Source: Bacteroidales bacterium (GTDB taxonomy: Bacteria > Bacteroidota > Bacteroidia > Bacteroidales > UBA4417). Taken from it: DNA of 64,000 nucleotides. The notes beneath the pieces are model-generated. The model saw only the letters and a program-made list of their open reading frames with translations, searched no databases and was not told the DNA's origin. Location: assembly GCA_016707785.1 (NCBI GenBank), contig JADJGZ010000001.1:186001-250000 (forward strand), given 5' to 3'. The position numbers and the translations under genes are program-made. Below are positions 25,703 through 35,091 of the stretch, one piece after another; within the stretch, counting starts at the first letter, position 1; each line of letters starts with the position of its first letter.

Positions 25703-26809
25703 ATGAAAATAATTGCTTACATCAGCAGATTCCTGGCTGGACTTACTTTCATGTTCTCGGGCTTTGTCAAAGGCGTCGATCCTCTTGGTACAGCTTATAA
25801 AATGGAAGATTATTTCATAGCATACCATTGGGAATTCTTCATCCCACTGGCTCTGATCCTTGCCATTGGACTGTGTACCCTCGAATTTATGATTGGAGTC
25901 ATGGTGTTCTTCAACCTTAGAATGAAACTGGGTTCCTGGCTGCTGCTTTTGATGATGATTTTCTTCACATTCGTTACATTATACGACGCAATCTATACGC
26001 CTGTGCCCGATTGCGGTTGCTTCGGCGATGCCATCAAACTAACCAACTGGCAGACCTTCTATAAAAACCTGGTACTGCTGACGCTGGCATTTTTTGTCCT
26101 TTTCTATAGGAATAAATTTAAGTCTGTTTTAAAACCTTCAATGCAATGGACTGCCACAATTGTATTCGGTTTACTTTTTGCCGGTTTCTCTTCCTATTGC
26201 TACATGCATTTGCCTTTAGTTGATTTCACCGAGTGGAAAATAGGTCATAAATTATATGCCGATAATCCAAAACCGGCAGAGTATTATCTTACTTATAAGA
26301 ATAAGACCAGCGGAGTTCAAAAAGAATTCCTGTCACCAAATTACCCCTACGACGACAGTGTCTGGATGGCTCAAAATGAGTTCATTTCACAGCGTGTTGT
26401 AGATCCGAATGAGTATTATGGTAAAAACCTTGTAATCATTGATACCGCGCAAAACAATGTGACTGAATCGATTATCAGAAATCAGGGATACCAGCTGATT
26501 ATTAATGCCTATAGCCTCAGTTCCACAAACCTTAATGCATTTAATGAGATCAACACTTTTTGCCAGCAGGCCGCCGGGAAATCCATTCCTACAGCTGTGC
26601 TTGTAAGTGCTGAACCATCTGAGATAAACAAATTTGCTCTGGATAACCGCTTGAAACTTGACTTTTATACTGCTGATGATATTCTTCTTAAAACCATGGT
26701 CCGTTCAAATCCTGGGATCATGCTACTGAAAGGGGGAGTGATTATCAATAAATGGCATTGGAGAGACTTGCCTGATTTTGAAGCCTTCAGCAGGAAATAT
26801 GCTTTATAA
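25703..26809 (+). CDS. BT_3928-type DoxX/MauE-like membrane protein
   Basis: 368 residues. Four TM helices span about residues 5-130, with a MauE/DoxX-like signature: FMFSGFVKGVDPLG in TM1 and the Cys pair CGCFG in the loop near residue 96. A fifth TM lies at about 148-168, followed by a C-terminal extracytoplasmic region of about 200 residues (thioredoxin-like strands are possible, but no CxxC). MauE relatives support disulfide or redox maturation in the envelope; that role here is inferred. It lies between DUF1599 and dppB on the same strand. Confidence 0.8.
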   Translation: MKIIAYISRFLAGLTFMFSGFVKGVDPLGTAYKMEDYFIAYHWEFFIPLALILAIGLCTLEFMIGVMVFFNLRMKLGSWLLLLMMIFFTFVTLYDAIYTPVPDCGCFGDAIKLTNWQTFYKNLVLLTLAFFVLFYRNKFKSVLKPSMQWTATIVFGLLFAGFSSYCYMHLPLVDFTEWKIGHKLYADNPKPAEYYLTYKNKTSGVQKEFLSPNYPYDDSVWMAQNEFISQRVVDPNEYYGKNLVIIDTAQNNVTESIIRNQGYQLIINAYSLSSTNLNAFNEINTFCQQAAGKSIPTAVLVSAEPSEINKFALDNRLKLDFYTADDILLKTMVRSNPGIMLLKGGVIINKWHWRDLPDFEAFSRKYAL

Positions 26810-26830
26810 CCTAACACTTAACTTACAACG

Positions 26831-27913
26831 ATGATCAGGTATCTCGTCAAAAGGATTTGGTATGGGATACTTGTACTATTCGGAGTAGTTTCCTTAATAT
26901 TTTTCCTTTTTAATGTGCTTCCCGGTGATCCTGCAAGGATGGTGCTCGGACAAAGGGCTGATATCGCTTCGGTAGAAGCTATCAACAAAGACCTCGGAAG
27001 AGATAAAACTGTAACTGTTCAGTACCTGCTGTTTCTGAATGATCTGTCTCCTGTATCTTTTCATAATTTGAAAGATCTGAAGAATACTTTTTACCTCGAT
27101 TCCAACCGGTATGAATCTTATATTCCTTTATTGAAATGGTCTGGCGGTAAAACTTTGATCCTCAAACAACCCTACCTGCGAAAATCTTATCAAAGCAAAA
27201 GGCCTGTAGCCGATATACTGGCAGAAGCATTCCCCCCGACAATGATCCTGGCTTCGGTTGCAATGCTGGTTGCTACAATCCTGGGCCTTTTAATCGGGAT
27301 ACTGTCGGCTCTTTTCAAGGATGGTATTTTTGATCGTACCGCAATGGTAATCTCCGTATTCGGGATGTCATTGCCCTCATTTTTTGCTGCAATCCTGATT
27401 GCCTGGCTTTTTGCATATGTCCTTGCCGAATATACAGGCCTGAATATGTTTGGCAGTCTTTATACTGTTGATGATTTCGGAAATGGAGAATATCTTGATC
27501 TGAAAAATCTCATCCTCCCTGCTTTCACGCTTGCGATTCGACCATTGGCAATTATTACAGAACTTACCAGGTCATCAATGCTTGATGTATTATCCCAGGA
27601 TTATATCCGTACTGCAAGGTCAAAGGGTTTGCCACGTTGGAAAATCCTTATAAAACATGCTTTAAAAAATGCTTTAAATCCTGTAGTAACAGCCGTTTCA
27701 GGATGGTTCGCCTCATTGATGGCCGGAGCTGTTTTCGTGGAATATGTATTCGATTGGAAAGGAGTAGGGGTAGTTATTGTTGATGCACTCGAAAAATATG
27801 ATTTCCCTGTTGTTATGGGTGCTGTCCTTTTTATCTCGGTTATCCTGATCATTATTAATATTTTTGTAGATATCATCTATGGATTACTCGATCCAAGGAT
27901 ACGATATTCTTAA
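26831..27913 (+). CDS. DppB-type peptide ABC transporter permease, orphan
   Basis: 360 residues. TM1 is near residues 10-30, then an extracytoplasmic loop of about 100 residues, then five TMs from about 140. The cytoplasmic EAA loop reads SKGLPRWKILIKHALKNALNP (about 259-279 in outline), the ATPase-contact motif of binding-protein-dependent permeases. It closely resembles DppB/OppB. No DppC, ATPase or binding-protein gene is adjacent, so partners must be encoded elsewhere. It starts 21 bp after the BT_3928-type gene. Confidence 0.9.
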   Translation: MIRYLVKRIWYGILVLFGVVSLIFFLFNVLPGDPARMVLGQRADIASVEAINKDLGRDKTVTVQYLLFLNDLSPVSFHNLKDLKNTFYLDSNRYESYIPLLKWSGGKTLILKQPYLRKSYQSKRPVADILAEAFPPTMILASVAMLVATILGLLIGILSALFKDGIFDRTAMVISVFGMSLPSFFAAILIAWLFAYVLAEYTGLNMFGSLYTVDDFGNGEYLDLKNLILPAFTLAIRPLAIITELTRSSMLDVLSQDYIRTARSKGLPRWKILIKHALKNALNPVVTAVSGWFASLMAGAVFVEYVFDWKGVGVVIVDALEKYDFPVVMGAVLFISVILIIINIFVDIIYGLLDPRIRYS

Positions 27914-28057
27914 CCAGGTAGAAATCTGTGAAAGCAGGAACTAATCCTAAAAAAGAGAAAATTTGAGGCAGGATGATTAGGCAAAGAACATAGTTTTAAT
28001 TCCACTAAATATCTGTTAATCAATAACTAATTAGCAATACTTAAAAACTAATATATC

Positions 28058-28816
28058 ATGAGAAAGAACATAGTAGCCGGAAACTGGAAAATGAATAAGA
28101 CCTTCCAGGAGGCTGATGACCTGCTGTTCGAAATAGCAGATGAACTAAAAGAAAAAGGCAGGGGAGAAGTGGATGTGATCATTTGTCCACCTTCACCCTA
28201 TCTTGAAATGGCTTGTGATATCGCATCCGACAATGATTTCCTGGTAGGTGCTCAGAATGTGAGTCAGTGGGAAACAGGTGCATACACAGGGGAGATATCT
28301 GCAGCTATGTTGCATTCCATGAATGTAACTCATTGCATTGTAGGGCATTCAGAGCGTCGTACCTACTTCGGGGAGAATGACAAGAATATCGCACAAAAAT
28401 TGGACTTACTCCTGAAATTTGGGATTACCCCAATTTATTGTTGTGGTGAAGTTCTTGCAGAACGTCAGGAAGAACGACATTTTGATGTGGTAAGAGGCCA
28501 GGTCTCAGATGCCTTATTCCACCTTGGCAAAGAAGCCATACTGGCTGTTATTATTGCCTATGAACCAGTTTGGGCTATCGGAACAGGCGTTACAGCCAGC
28601 CCTGCTCAGGCCCAGGAAATGCATGCTTTCATTCGCAGTTTACTGACTGAAAAATTTGGTAAAGAGATTGCATCTGAAATCACTATCCTTTATGGAGGAA
28701 GCTGCAATGCTCAAAATGCTGCTGAACTCTTTGCAAATCCTGATGTGGATGGCGGCCTGATTGGTGGAGCCTCTCTCAAAGCGACTGATTTTGTGAAAAT
28801 AGTCAATTCATTCTGA
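28058..28816 (+). CDS. tpiA: Triosephosphate isomerase
   Basis: 252 residues with the full family signature set: N-terminal NWKMNK (catalytic Lys), VGHSERR (catalytic His, about 97-103), AYEPVWAIGTG (catalytic Glu, about 167-177) and the phosphate-binding YGGSCN and GGLIGGASL segments. It interconverts dihydroxyacetone phosphate and glyceraldehyde 3-phosphate in glycolysis and gluconeogenesis. A 144-bp AT-rich gap separates it from dppB, and a hairpin follows it. Confidence 0.98.
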   Translation: MRKNIVAGNWKMNKTFQEADDLLFEIADELKEKGRGEVDVIICPPSPYLEMACDIASDNDFLVGAQNVSQWETGAYTGEISAAMLHSMNVTHCIVGHSERRTYFGENDKNIAQKLDLLLKFGITPIYCCGEVLAERQEERHFDVVRGQVSDALFHLGKEAILAVIIAYEPVWAIGTGVTASPAQAQEMHAFIRSLLTEKFGKEIASEITILYGGSCNAQNAAELFANPDVDGGLIGGASLKATDFVKIVNSF

Positions 28817-28838
28817 TCTTTTATAACTAATACGGAAT

Positions 28839-28869
28839 AAACCCGCCCTGCAATTACTGGTCGGGTTTT
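28839..28869 (+). terminator. Hairpin after tpiA
   Basis: Arms AAACCCG and CGGGTTT flank a 16-base loop, followed by a pyrimidine-rich tract. It is placed in the gap before prmA, so it would be an attenuating or partial terminator. Confidence 0.5.
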
Positions 28870-28879
28870 CCTTTCTTTT

Positions 28880-29716
28880 ATGAACTATATCGAAGTCCGG
28901 TGTGTCCCTGCTCATGGGAATCATACAGCTGATCTGCTTATTGCACGATTGGCAGAGATAGGTTTCGAAAGCTTCGTGGAAGAGGCTGACGAAATACAGG
29001 CTTTCATTCCCTTTGATAGCTATACTCAAAAGATTAAAGAGGAACTCTCATCTGATGAAATGAAAGAACTGCTCAGTTCATTCATAATCATAGAAATTCC
29101 GGATCAAAACTGGAATGCCGTTTGGGAAAGTGCCTATGAACCTGTCACAATCAAAGGATTATGCACCGTTAGAGCTCCTTTTCATGAACCGATTCCGGGT
29201 ATCATTTACGATATCGTGATCGAACCTAAAATGTCCTTCGGAACAGCTCACCATGAAACAACCAGCATGATGATTCAATACCTGCTGGAGCTAAATGTTG
29301 AAGGGAAAAGCCTTCTGGACATGGGTAGCGGAACTGCTGTGCTTGCCATTCTCGCAGGTATGAAAAACGCATCCCCGATCATTGCAATCGATAATGATGA
29401 ATGGGCCTTTAATAATGCCCTCGAAAACGTCCTGCACAATAATCAGGGACAAATAGAAGTTTTATTCGGAGACAGCTCACTCTTACAAGGAAAGAAATTC
29501 GATGTAGTCCTTGCAAATATCAACAGGAATATCCTTCTGAGAGATATTCCTGACTATGTTTCCTGTCTCCCGGATAAAGGTTTATTGGTGATGAGTGGAT
29601 TCTATGAAGAAGATTTACCCATGATCAGCCAGAAATGTGCTGATTCAGGACTTAAATTCGTTTCTTCTAAAATCGAAAACCGATGGACATCCGCTTGCTT
29701 CATCCTTGAAAAGTAA
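28880..29716 (+). CDS. prmA: Ribosomal protein L11 methyltransferase
   Basis: 278 residues. A small N-terminal L11-recognition domain (about 1-95) precedes a class I SAM methyltransferase domain. The segment EPKMSFGTAHHETT, the SAM-binding LLDMGSGTAVLAI (about 151-163), the acidic IAIDNDEWA and the catalytic-loop LANINRNILL fit PrmA. It trimethylates ribosomal protein L11. It is on the same strand as tpiA and 22 bp upstream of the giant secreted protein gene. Confidence 0.93.
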   Translation: MNYIEVRCVPAHGNHTADLLIARLAEIGFESFVEEADEIQAFIPFDSYTQKIKEELSSDEMKELLSSFIIIEIPDQNWNAVWESAYEPVTIKGLCTVRAPFHEPIPGIIYDIVIEPKMSFGTAHHETTSMMIQYLLELNVEGKSLLDMGSGTAVLAILAGMKNASPIIAIDNDEWAFNNALENVLHNNQGQIEVLFGDSSLLQGKKFDVVLANINRNILLRDIPDYVSCLPDKGLLVMSGFYEEDLPMISQKCADSGLKFVSSKIENRWTSACFILEK

Positions 29717-29737
29717 GTTTATCACCTTAATTCTGAC

Positions 29738-32700
29738 ATGAAAACAAAGGATCTGCTCTTGCTTCTGTTGTTCTCCGGGATGTTTTTTATCGCATCCTCC
29801 CAGGAGAAACATAAGGTATTTACTGTAGATACATTGTTTATTGATGACTTGACTATTCACTTCAGATCGGTTGGAGACCATGACAGGGATGAGGCAGGAA
29901 AAAGCCTGTCAGAATTAAATTACCTCTGGACTTCCAATCTCCTGGCTCCCGGACAGAAACAGCAAGTGATGGAAGTGTCGGCAGAACTCCTCGATCAGAA
30001 ATTAACGGTAGCACCCTTTTATATCACTTACCTGAATGCCATTTCCTCCCTGGTAAGGAATAATTATGACCAGGAATCCATGGATGTTTTTCATCGCAGC
30101 GTTTTCTATTGTTTGAAAGGTAAAAACCCTGCCAGGAACTTCAGCCTTTATCTGAACCAGGTCAATCTTATGGTGAAGGATAAAGCATTTTTAAAGTCCA
30201 ATACTGAGGGTTGGTATACGAGGGAAGCTGTTTTTACTTTTTCTTTCGATTCAGTGCCTTCTTTTGTGTTTTCTAAAACCTCCCTGGCGTGCGTGGTGAG
30301 AGGGGATAGCGCATGCATCTACAATACATCAGGTACCTTCTACCCCTTAACTCAAAGGTGGTATGGTTCCGGCGGCAAAGTTTATTGGGATCGTGTTGGT
30401 CTTTCCCGCGATGAAGTTTATGCCAGTTTATCCGATTATTCTATAAACACGAAGGTCACCTTTTATTCTGCAGATTCTGTCACCATGTACCATGGAGGCT
30501 TCATAAAGAAACCTTTGCTGGGCAAACTCGACGAAAAGGTAATCACTGATGTTGTGGCAGAAAAAGCTTTATATCCCCGTTTCTCGATGTACCCGGGGAG
30601 TAGCGTAATCATTAACTTATTCAAAGATGTTGAGTATGAAGGGGGATTCTCCCTGGAAGGTATGAGGGTCATCGGGTTCCCTTCTACCAATAACCTGGCA
30701 AAAATAATGATCTCAAGGCATAAAGAACCATTCATCGAATTGAGATCCAAGGAGTTCGTTATTCGCCCCGACAGGTTTGTTTCTGCCAGGGCTATCGCTA
30801 TCGTATATTTCGGGAGTGATTCAATCTTCCATCCGGGAGTTCAGGTTCGTTATAACCTGGAAAACAATGAAATAGCCATGATTCGCGCTGATCAGGGCCT
30901 TTCTCAAAGTCCTTTCTTTAATTCATATCATAAAATTGATATGATCCCTGAAGCACTTTACTGGAAACTGGACAGCGATGAGTTAAGTTTTGAGGCTGTT
31001 AGAGGTATAAGGTCTAAAGGGGAAGCCTTGTTTGAATCCTCCGACTATTTCTCTGCTTACCGATATGATAAACTTCAGGGAATTGATGATGTAAATCCTG
31101 TAAACCAGGTTTCTATCTATGCGCGCCGCCATTCCACCGATCGTTTCTTTGTGGAAGACCTTGCCACATACATCAAAAAACCCATCGAACAGGTAAGGGT
31201 CCAAATGATCAAACTGGCCAACGCCGGTTTCCTGATCTTCGATATTGATAATGATTTCGTTACTTTAAAACCCCGACTTACCGAATTCCTTGCATCTCAT
31301 AATGGAGTAAAGGATTTTGATATTATACAGTTCAACTCATTTGTTGAAAAAGGAAGCAATGCTATCCTTGACCTGAAAACCATGGACCTTACTATTCAAG
31401 GTGTTCAGCAGGTGATGCTCAGCGATTCACAATATGTATACGTAATTCCTCAGGATCAGAAAATTATCCTTAAACGTAACCGGGATTTCCTGTTTAAAGG
31501 CAGGGTTCATGCAGGATTCTTCGATTTCTATGCCCATGAATGCTCCTTCGATTATGACAAATTTCTCATCAATCTGCCACAGGTTGATTCCATGGTTCTT
31601 GCAGTCCCCTCATGGGAGGTTGACCAGGGAGGATATCGACGATTAGTTAGGGTTAAGAATGTGATTGCCGACATGAGTGGGGTTTTGGAAGTTGATGCCC
31701 CAAATAGTAAATCCGGAAGGAAATCATTACAGGAATACCCTCGATTTACAAGTAAGGATAATAGCTTTGTTTATTTTGACAGGAAAAATATAGTGAAAGG
31801 TGTTTATAAGCGTGATAAATTCTATTATAGCGTAGATCCTTTTTCAATGGATAGCCTGAACCGTTTGCCTGCAGAAAATGTTCAGTTCAAAGGCCGTCTT
31901 ATTTCTGGGGATCTCTTGCCTGATATCGATCAGCCATTGAGTGTCCAAAGAGATTATTCCCTGGGATTTCAACGGGTAATTCCACCTCCCGGACTCTCTC
32001 TGTATGGAGGGAAAGGAACTTTTTCAGATACTTTGCGACTTAGTAATAATGGATTAAGAGGCTCAGGTACACTTTCCTATCTCTCTTCTGTAACTCACTC
32101 AAATGATTTTCTTATCTGTCCTGATTCAACTTCCGGGAATGTTAAAGATTATGACCTGGCAAGACGGGTCGGACAATTTGAAAATCCGGATGCAAAAGTG
32201 AAAGATGCCAGGGTGAAATTCATACCCGGAAAAGATGTGATGTATGTCAGCAATTCCACAGAGGACAAAATATCAATGTTTAATGATAAGGCATCTCTGG
32301 ATGGCGACCTTGCTCTTTCTCCTAATGGATTGAGAGGTAAAGGTTTATTGGCTTTTGAAGATGCTGAAGTACGATCAAATACTTACACCTTTAATGCAAA
32401 TGCATTTACCTCAGATACTGCTGATTTTACGCTGTATACCCCGGATCATAAAGAGGAGGCCCTGAAGGTACACGTCTTCCGCACTGAAATAGATTTTACC
32501 AATAGGGAAGGTCATTTCACAGCTTCCGGAAAGGGTGCATTGATGGAGTTCCCGGTCAATAAAATCAATTGTGTCGTGGATGAATTCGATTGGCTGATGG
32601 ACCATCGGAAGCTTCAGTTAGTGAACCAGACTTCATTTACACGGGAGAAATATATGCAAATGACGCCTGAAGAACTGATCAATCTCGATCCGGCTGCTGA

Positions 32701-34228
32701 AAGGTATGTGTCGACTGACCCTAAACAGGATTCATTGCGATTTTTTGCTATGACTGCTATTTACGATCTGGTTACTAATGTTCTGCAAGTAGAAGATGCC
32801 CGAATTCTGAGGATTGCTGATGCAGCCATCTTCCCTAGAAACGGGAAACTGACTATAGCCAAGGAAGGTATTATCCAGGAGCTGAAACAAGCATCTGTTC
32901 TTGCCAACCGGACCAATAAATTTCATACCTTTTATAATGCTTCTGTAAAGGTAGAATCGAAAAATAGTTATACGGCTAATGGCCTTTATGATTATGTTCC
33001 TTCAGATGGAGATAAGCAAACACTGTTTATGCGCCATATTGCGGTTAATTCTAAAGGCAACAGTTATGCACTTTCAGAAATTACCGATTCGCTGGAATTC
33101 ACCCTCAACAGGTATTTTGGGTTCCAGGGAAAAATGGAAGTCCATGCTGAGAAGAAACCTCTGTACTTCGAAGGCGGTTACCAGCTAAAACATGAATGTG
33201 AAAAAATCACTAAAGAATGGATTAAACTCAGGGCTGAACTGGACCCGAAACTCATTATGATACCGGTAGAAGGTGATATTGAAAATACAGGCGACGGAAA
33301 GTTAAGGGTATCAATATTCTATTCCCTTACAGAAAATACACTTAAACCGGGCTTCTTTGTGAAACCTGATAATGTAACTGACCAGGACCTCCTCAGTGCA
33401 AATGGATTACTAACCTATGATGTCGCAAAAGCAGAATACAGGGTTACTAATGAAGCCAAGCATAAAAACCTGACAATAGCCGGTAATTCACTTTCTCTGA
33501 ATACCAATCGGTGTGTCATTTCAGGAGAAGGCAAAATGAACCTGGTTGGTGATATGGGACGACTGAATATGACTTCGGCAGGAAGAGTGAATTTCTCAAC
33601 AATCTCTGATTCAGTAGGTCTAAACATCATGACTGCCCTGGATTTTTTCTTCTCTGATGATGCCTTAAAAATATTGGCCGATGATATCAATGCTTCTGAT
33701 TTAAATGGGATAGATATTAGTAGTATTAATTATACCAAGCCTTTGAGGGAACTCGTCGGGCAGGAGGAAGCCGATAAACTGCTCACCGAATTGAGTTTGT
33801 ATGGCCAGTACAGGAAATTCCCTGATGTCCTTAATTATAGCATGGTACTTTGCGACCTTAACCTGGGCTGGAATCCTGAAATCAGGTCTTATATTAACCA
33901 GGGGAGGATCGGGATCAGTAATTTCGGTAAAACATCCGTAAACCGTTATGTAAACGGCCATGTGGAAATCATTAAAAGAAGAACCGGAGATATGTTCAGT
34001 ATCTATCTTGAACCTGCTCCTGATAAATGGTACTTTTTCTCCTATTCCGGGGGAACAATGCAGGTACTATCCACAAACAAGGAATTCAATGATAAGCTTA
34101 CCGGTCTCAAAGAGGATCAGCGTGTTATCAAATCAGGCAATGGAGAACCCAGCTATCAGTTTATTATCTCGACATCTGATAAGAAGACTACTTTCCTGAG
34201 AAAAATGAAGCAATTAAAAGGGGAATAA
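29738..34228 (+). CDS. Giant secreted protein of unknown function
   Basis: 1496 residues with a signal peptide (LLLLLFSGMFFIASSQ). I recognise no catalytic domain. Residues about 80-190 look helical; most of the rest is predicted beta-rich, with many regularly spaced short strands. One module recurs around residues 755-800 and 850-900 with the pattern S-N-NGLRG-x-G-x-L followed by S-N-xxFxxxxF-x-SDT, reminiscent of long beta-jellyroll or OstA/AsmA-like sheets. A short region near 490-545 looks like a winged-helix-like insert (YIKKPIEQVRVQMIKLANAGF). Hypothesis: a surface or periplasm-spanning beta protein of Bacteroidota. It follows prmA by 22 bp. Confidence 0.8.
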   Translation: MKTKDLLLLLLFSGMFFIASSQEKHKVFTVDTLFIDDLTIHFRSVGDHDRDEAGKSLSELNYLWTSNLLAPGQKQQVMEVSAELLDQKLTVAPFYITYLNAISSLVRNNYDQESMDVFHRSVFYCLKGKNPARNFSLYLNQVNLMVKDKAFLKSNTEGWYTREAVFTFSFDSVPSFVFSKTSLACVVRGDSACIYNTSGTFYPLTQRWYGSGGKVYWDRVGLSRDEVYASLSDYSINTKVTFYSADSVTMYHGGFIKKPLLGKLDEKVITDVVAEKALYPRFSMYPGSSVIINLFKDVEYEGGFSLEGMRVIGFPSTNNLAKIMISRHKEPFIELRSKEFVIRPDRFVSARAIAIVYFGSDSIFHPGVQVRYNLENNEIAMIRADQGLSQSPFFNSYHKIDMIPEALYWKLDSDELSFEAVRGIRSKGEALFESSDYFSAYRYDKLQGIDDVNPVNQVSIYARRHSTDRFFVEDLATYIKKPIEQVRVQMIKLANAGFLIFDIDNDFVTLKPRLTEFLASHNGVKDFDIIQFNSFVEKGSNAILDLKTMDLTIQGVQQVMLSDSQYVYVIPQDQKIILKRNRDFLFKGRVHAGFFDFYAHECSFDYDKFLINLPQVDSMVLAVPSWEVDQGGYRRLVRVKNVIADMSGVLEVDAPNSKSGRKSLQEYPRFTSKDNSFVYFDRKNIVKGVYKRDKFYYSVDPFSMDSLNRLPAENVQFKGRLISGDLLPDIDQPLSVQRDYSLGFQRVIPPPGLSLYGGKGTFSDTLRLSNNGLRGSGTLSYLSSVTHSNDFLICPDSTSGNVKDYDLARRVGQFENPDAKVKDARVKFIPGKDVMYVSNSTEDKISMFNDKASLDGDLALSPNGLRGKGLLAFEDAEVRSNTYTFNANAFTSDTADFTLYTPDHKEEALKVHVFRTEIDFTNREGHFTASGKGALMEFPVNKINCVVDEFDWLMDHRKLQLVNQTSFTREKYMQMTPEELINLDPAAERYVSTDPKQDSLRFFAMTAIYDLVTNVLQVEDARILRIADAAIFPRNGKLTIAKEGIIQELKQASVLANRTNKFHTFYNASVKVESKNSYTANGLYDYVPSDGDKQTLFMRHIAVNSKGNSYALSEITDSLEFTLNRYFGFQGKMEVHAEKKPLYFEGGYQLKHECEKITKEWIKLRAELDPKLIMIPVEGDIENTGDGKLRVSIFYSLTENTLKPGFFVKPDNVTDQDLLSANGLLTYDVAKAEYRVTNEAKHKNLTIAGNSLSLNTNRCVISGEGKMNLVGDMGRLNMTSAGRVNFSTISDSVGLNIMTALDFFFSDDALKILADDINASDLNGIDISSINYTKPLRELVGQEEADKLLTELSLYGQYRKFPDVLNYSMVLCDLNLGWNPEIRSYINQGRIGISNFGKTSVNRYVNGHVEIIKRRTGDMFSIYLEPAPDKWYFFSYSGGTMQVLSTNKEFNDKLTGLKEDQRVIKSGNGEPSYQFIISTSDKKTTFLRKMKQLKGE

Positions 34229-34280
34229 ATAATCGTCCGGAAACATTTCTGCAATCACCATTTGCTTAGCCTATTAATTT

Positions 34281-34288
34281 TATCTTTC
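34281..34288 (+). promoter_or_regulatory. Possible -7 element TATCTTTC
   Basis: Seven of eight matches to TAnnTTTG, 25 bp before plsY. Confidence 0.3.
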
Positions 34289-34313
34289 ATAAGTTAACCT
34301 GAAAATACAATCT

Positions 34314-34955
34314 ATGAATGATTTTTACCTCCTGCCTGCAATAGGTGGAATCGTCGCTTACCTCCTGGGATCTGTCTCATCAGCAGTCTGGATAGGGAAT
34401 ATTTTTTATGGTGTGGATGTCAGGAAAAAAGGCAGCGGTAATGCCGGGGCTACCAATACAATCAGGGTACTTGGATTAAAAGCAGGGATTATTGTTTTAT
34501 TAATCGATGCCCTAAAAGCCTGGACTGCTGTGCAATTGGCACCTTTCTTCGCAACAGGGATTTTTACAGGTGATGCCTTAACTAACTATAAAATTTTGCT
34601 CGGTATATTGGCTGTCATTGGCCATGTTTTTCCTATCTATACAGGTTTTAAAGGCGGTAAAGGTGTAGCATCACTCGTTGGGATGATCATTGCTTTATAC
34701 CCCTATGCATTCCTGGTCATCCTGCTCTGGTTCATCATTGTATTTATGCTCTTCAGGTTTGTTTCCCTTGCTTCTATCACCAGTGCTTTGCTCTTCCCTT
34801 TCCTGGTAATCTTTGTTTTTAAGGAAACTACTCTTTCTTTGCAGGTTCTTGCCATACTAATCGCTATTTTTGTTCCACTTACTCATCATAAGAATATCAA
34901 ACGACTGATCAAGGGAGAGGAGTTGAAAATGAGCTTTAAAAAAAAGTCTGAATAA
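34314..34955 (+). CDS. plsY: Acyl-phosphate glycerol-3-phosphate acyltransferase
   Basis: 213 residues, about five TMs. The three PlsY motifs are visible: YLLGSVSSAVW near the N-terminus, KKGSGNAGATNTIRVLG (about 40-56) and TGFKGGKGVAS (about 107-117). It transfers acyl groups from acyl-phosphate to glycerol 3-phosphate, the first step of phospholipid synthesis, in the inner membrane. It is a single gene between the giant protein gene and dnaN. Confidence 0.95.
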   Translation: MNDFYLLPAIGGIVAYLLGSVSSAVWIGNIFYGVDVRKKGSGNAGATNTIRVLGLKAGIIVLLIDALKAWTAVQLAPFFATGIFTGDALTNYKILLGILAVIGHVFPIYTGFKGGKGVASLVGMIIALYPYAFLVILLWFIIVFMLFRFVSLASITSALLFPFLVIFVFKETTLSLQVLAILIAIFVPLTHHKNIKRLIKGEELKMSFKKKSE

Positions 34956-35038
34956 GCCTTGAATCAACGGGTAGCGGACTATTAATAATATGTTCATATC
35001 TTAACAAATAGTGGCTTTCTTTTCTCAAATAAGATTTA

Positions 35039-35046
35039 TACTTTTA
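35039..35046 (+). promoter_or_regulatory. Possible -7 element TACTTTTA
   Basis: Seven of eight matches to TAnnTTTG, 46 bp before dnaN. Confidence 0.35.
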
Positions 35047-35091
35047 CAATCACCATATAAATCAAGCTAATTTATTGAAATACCGATAGCT

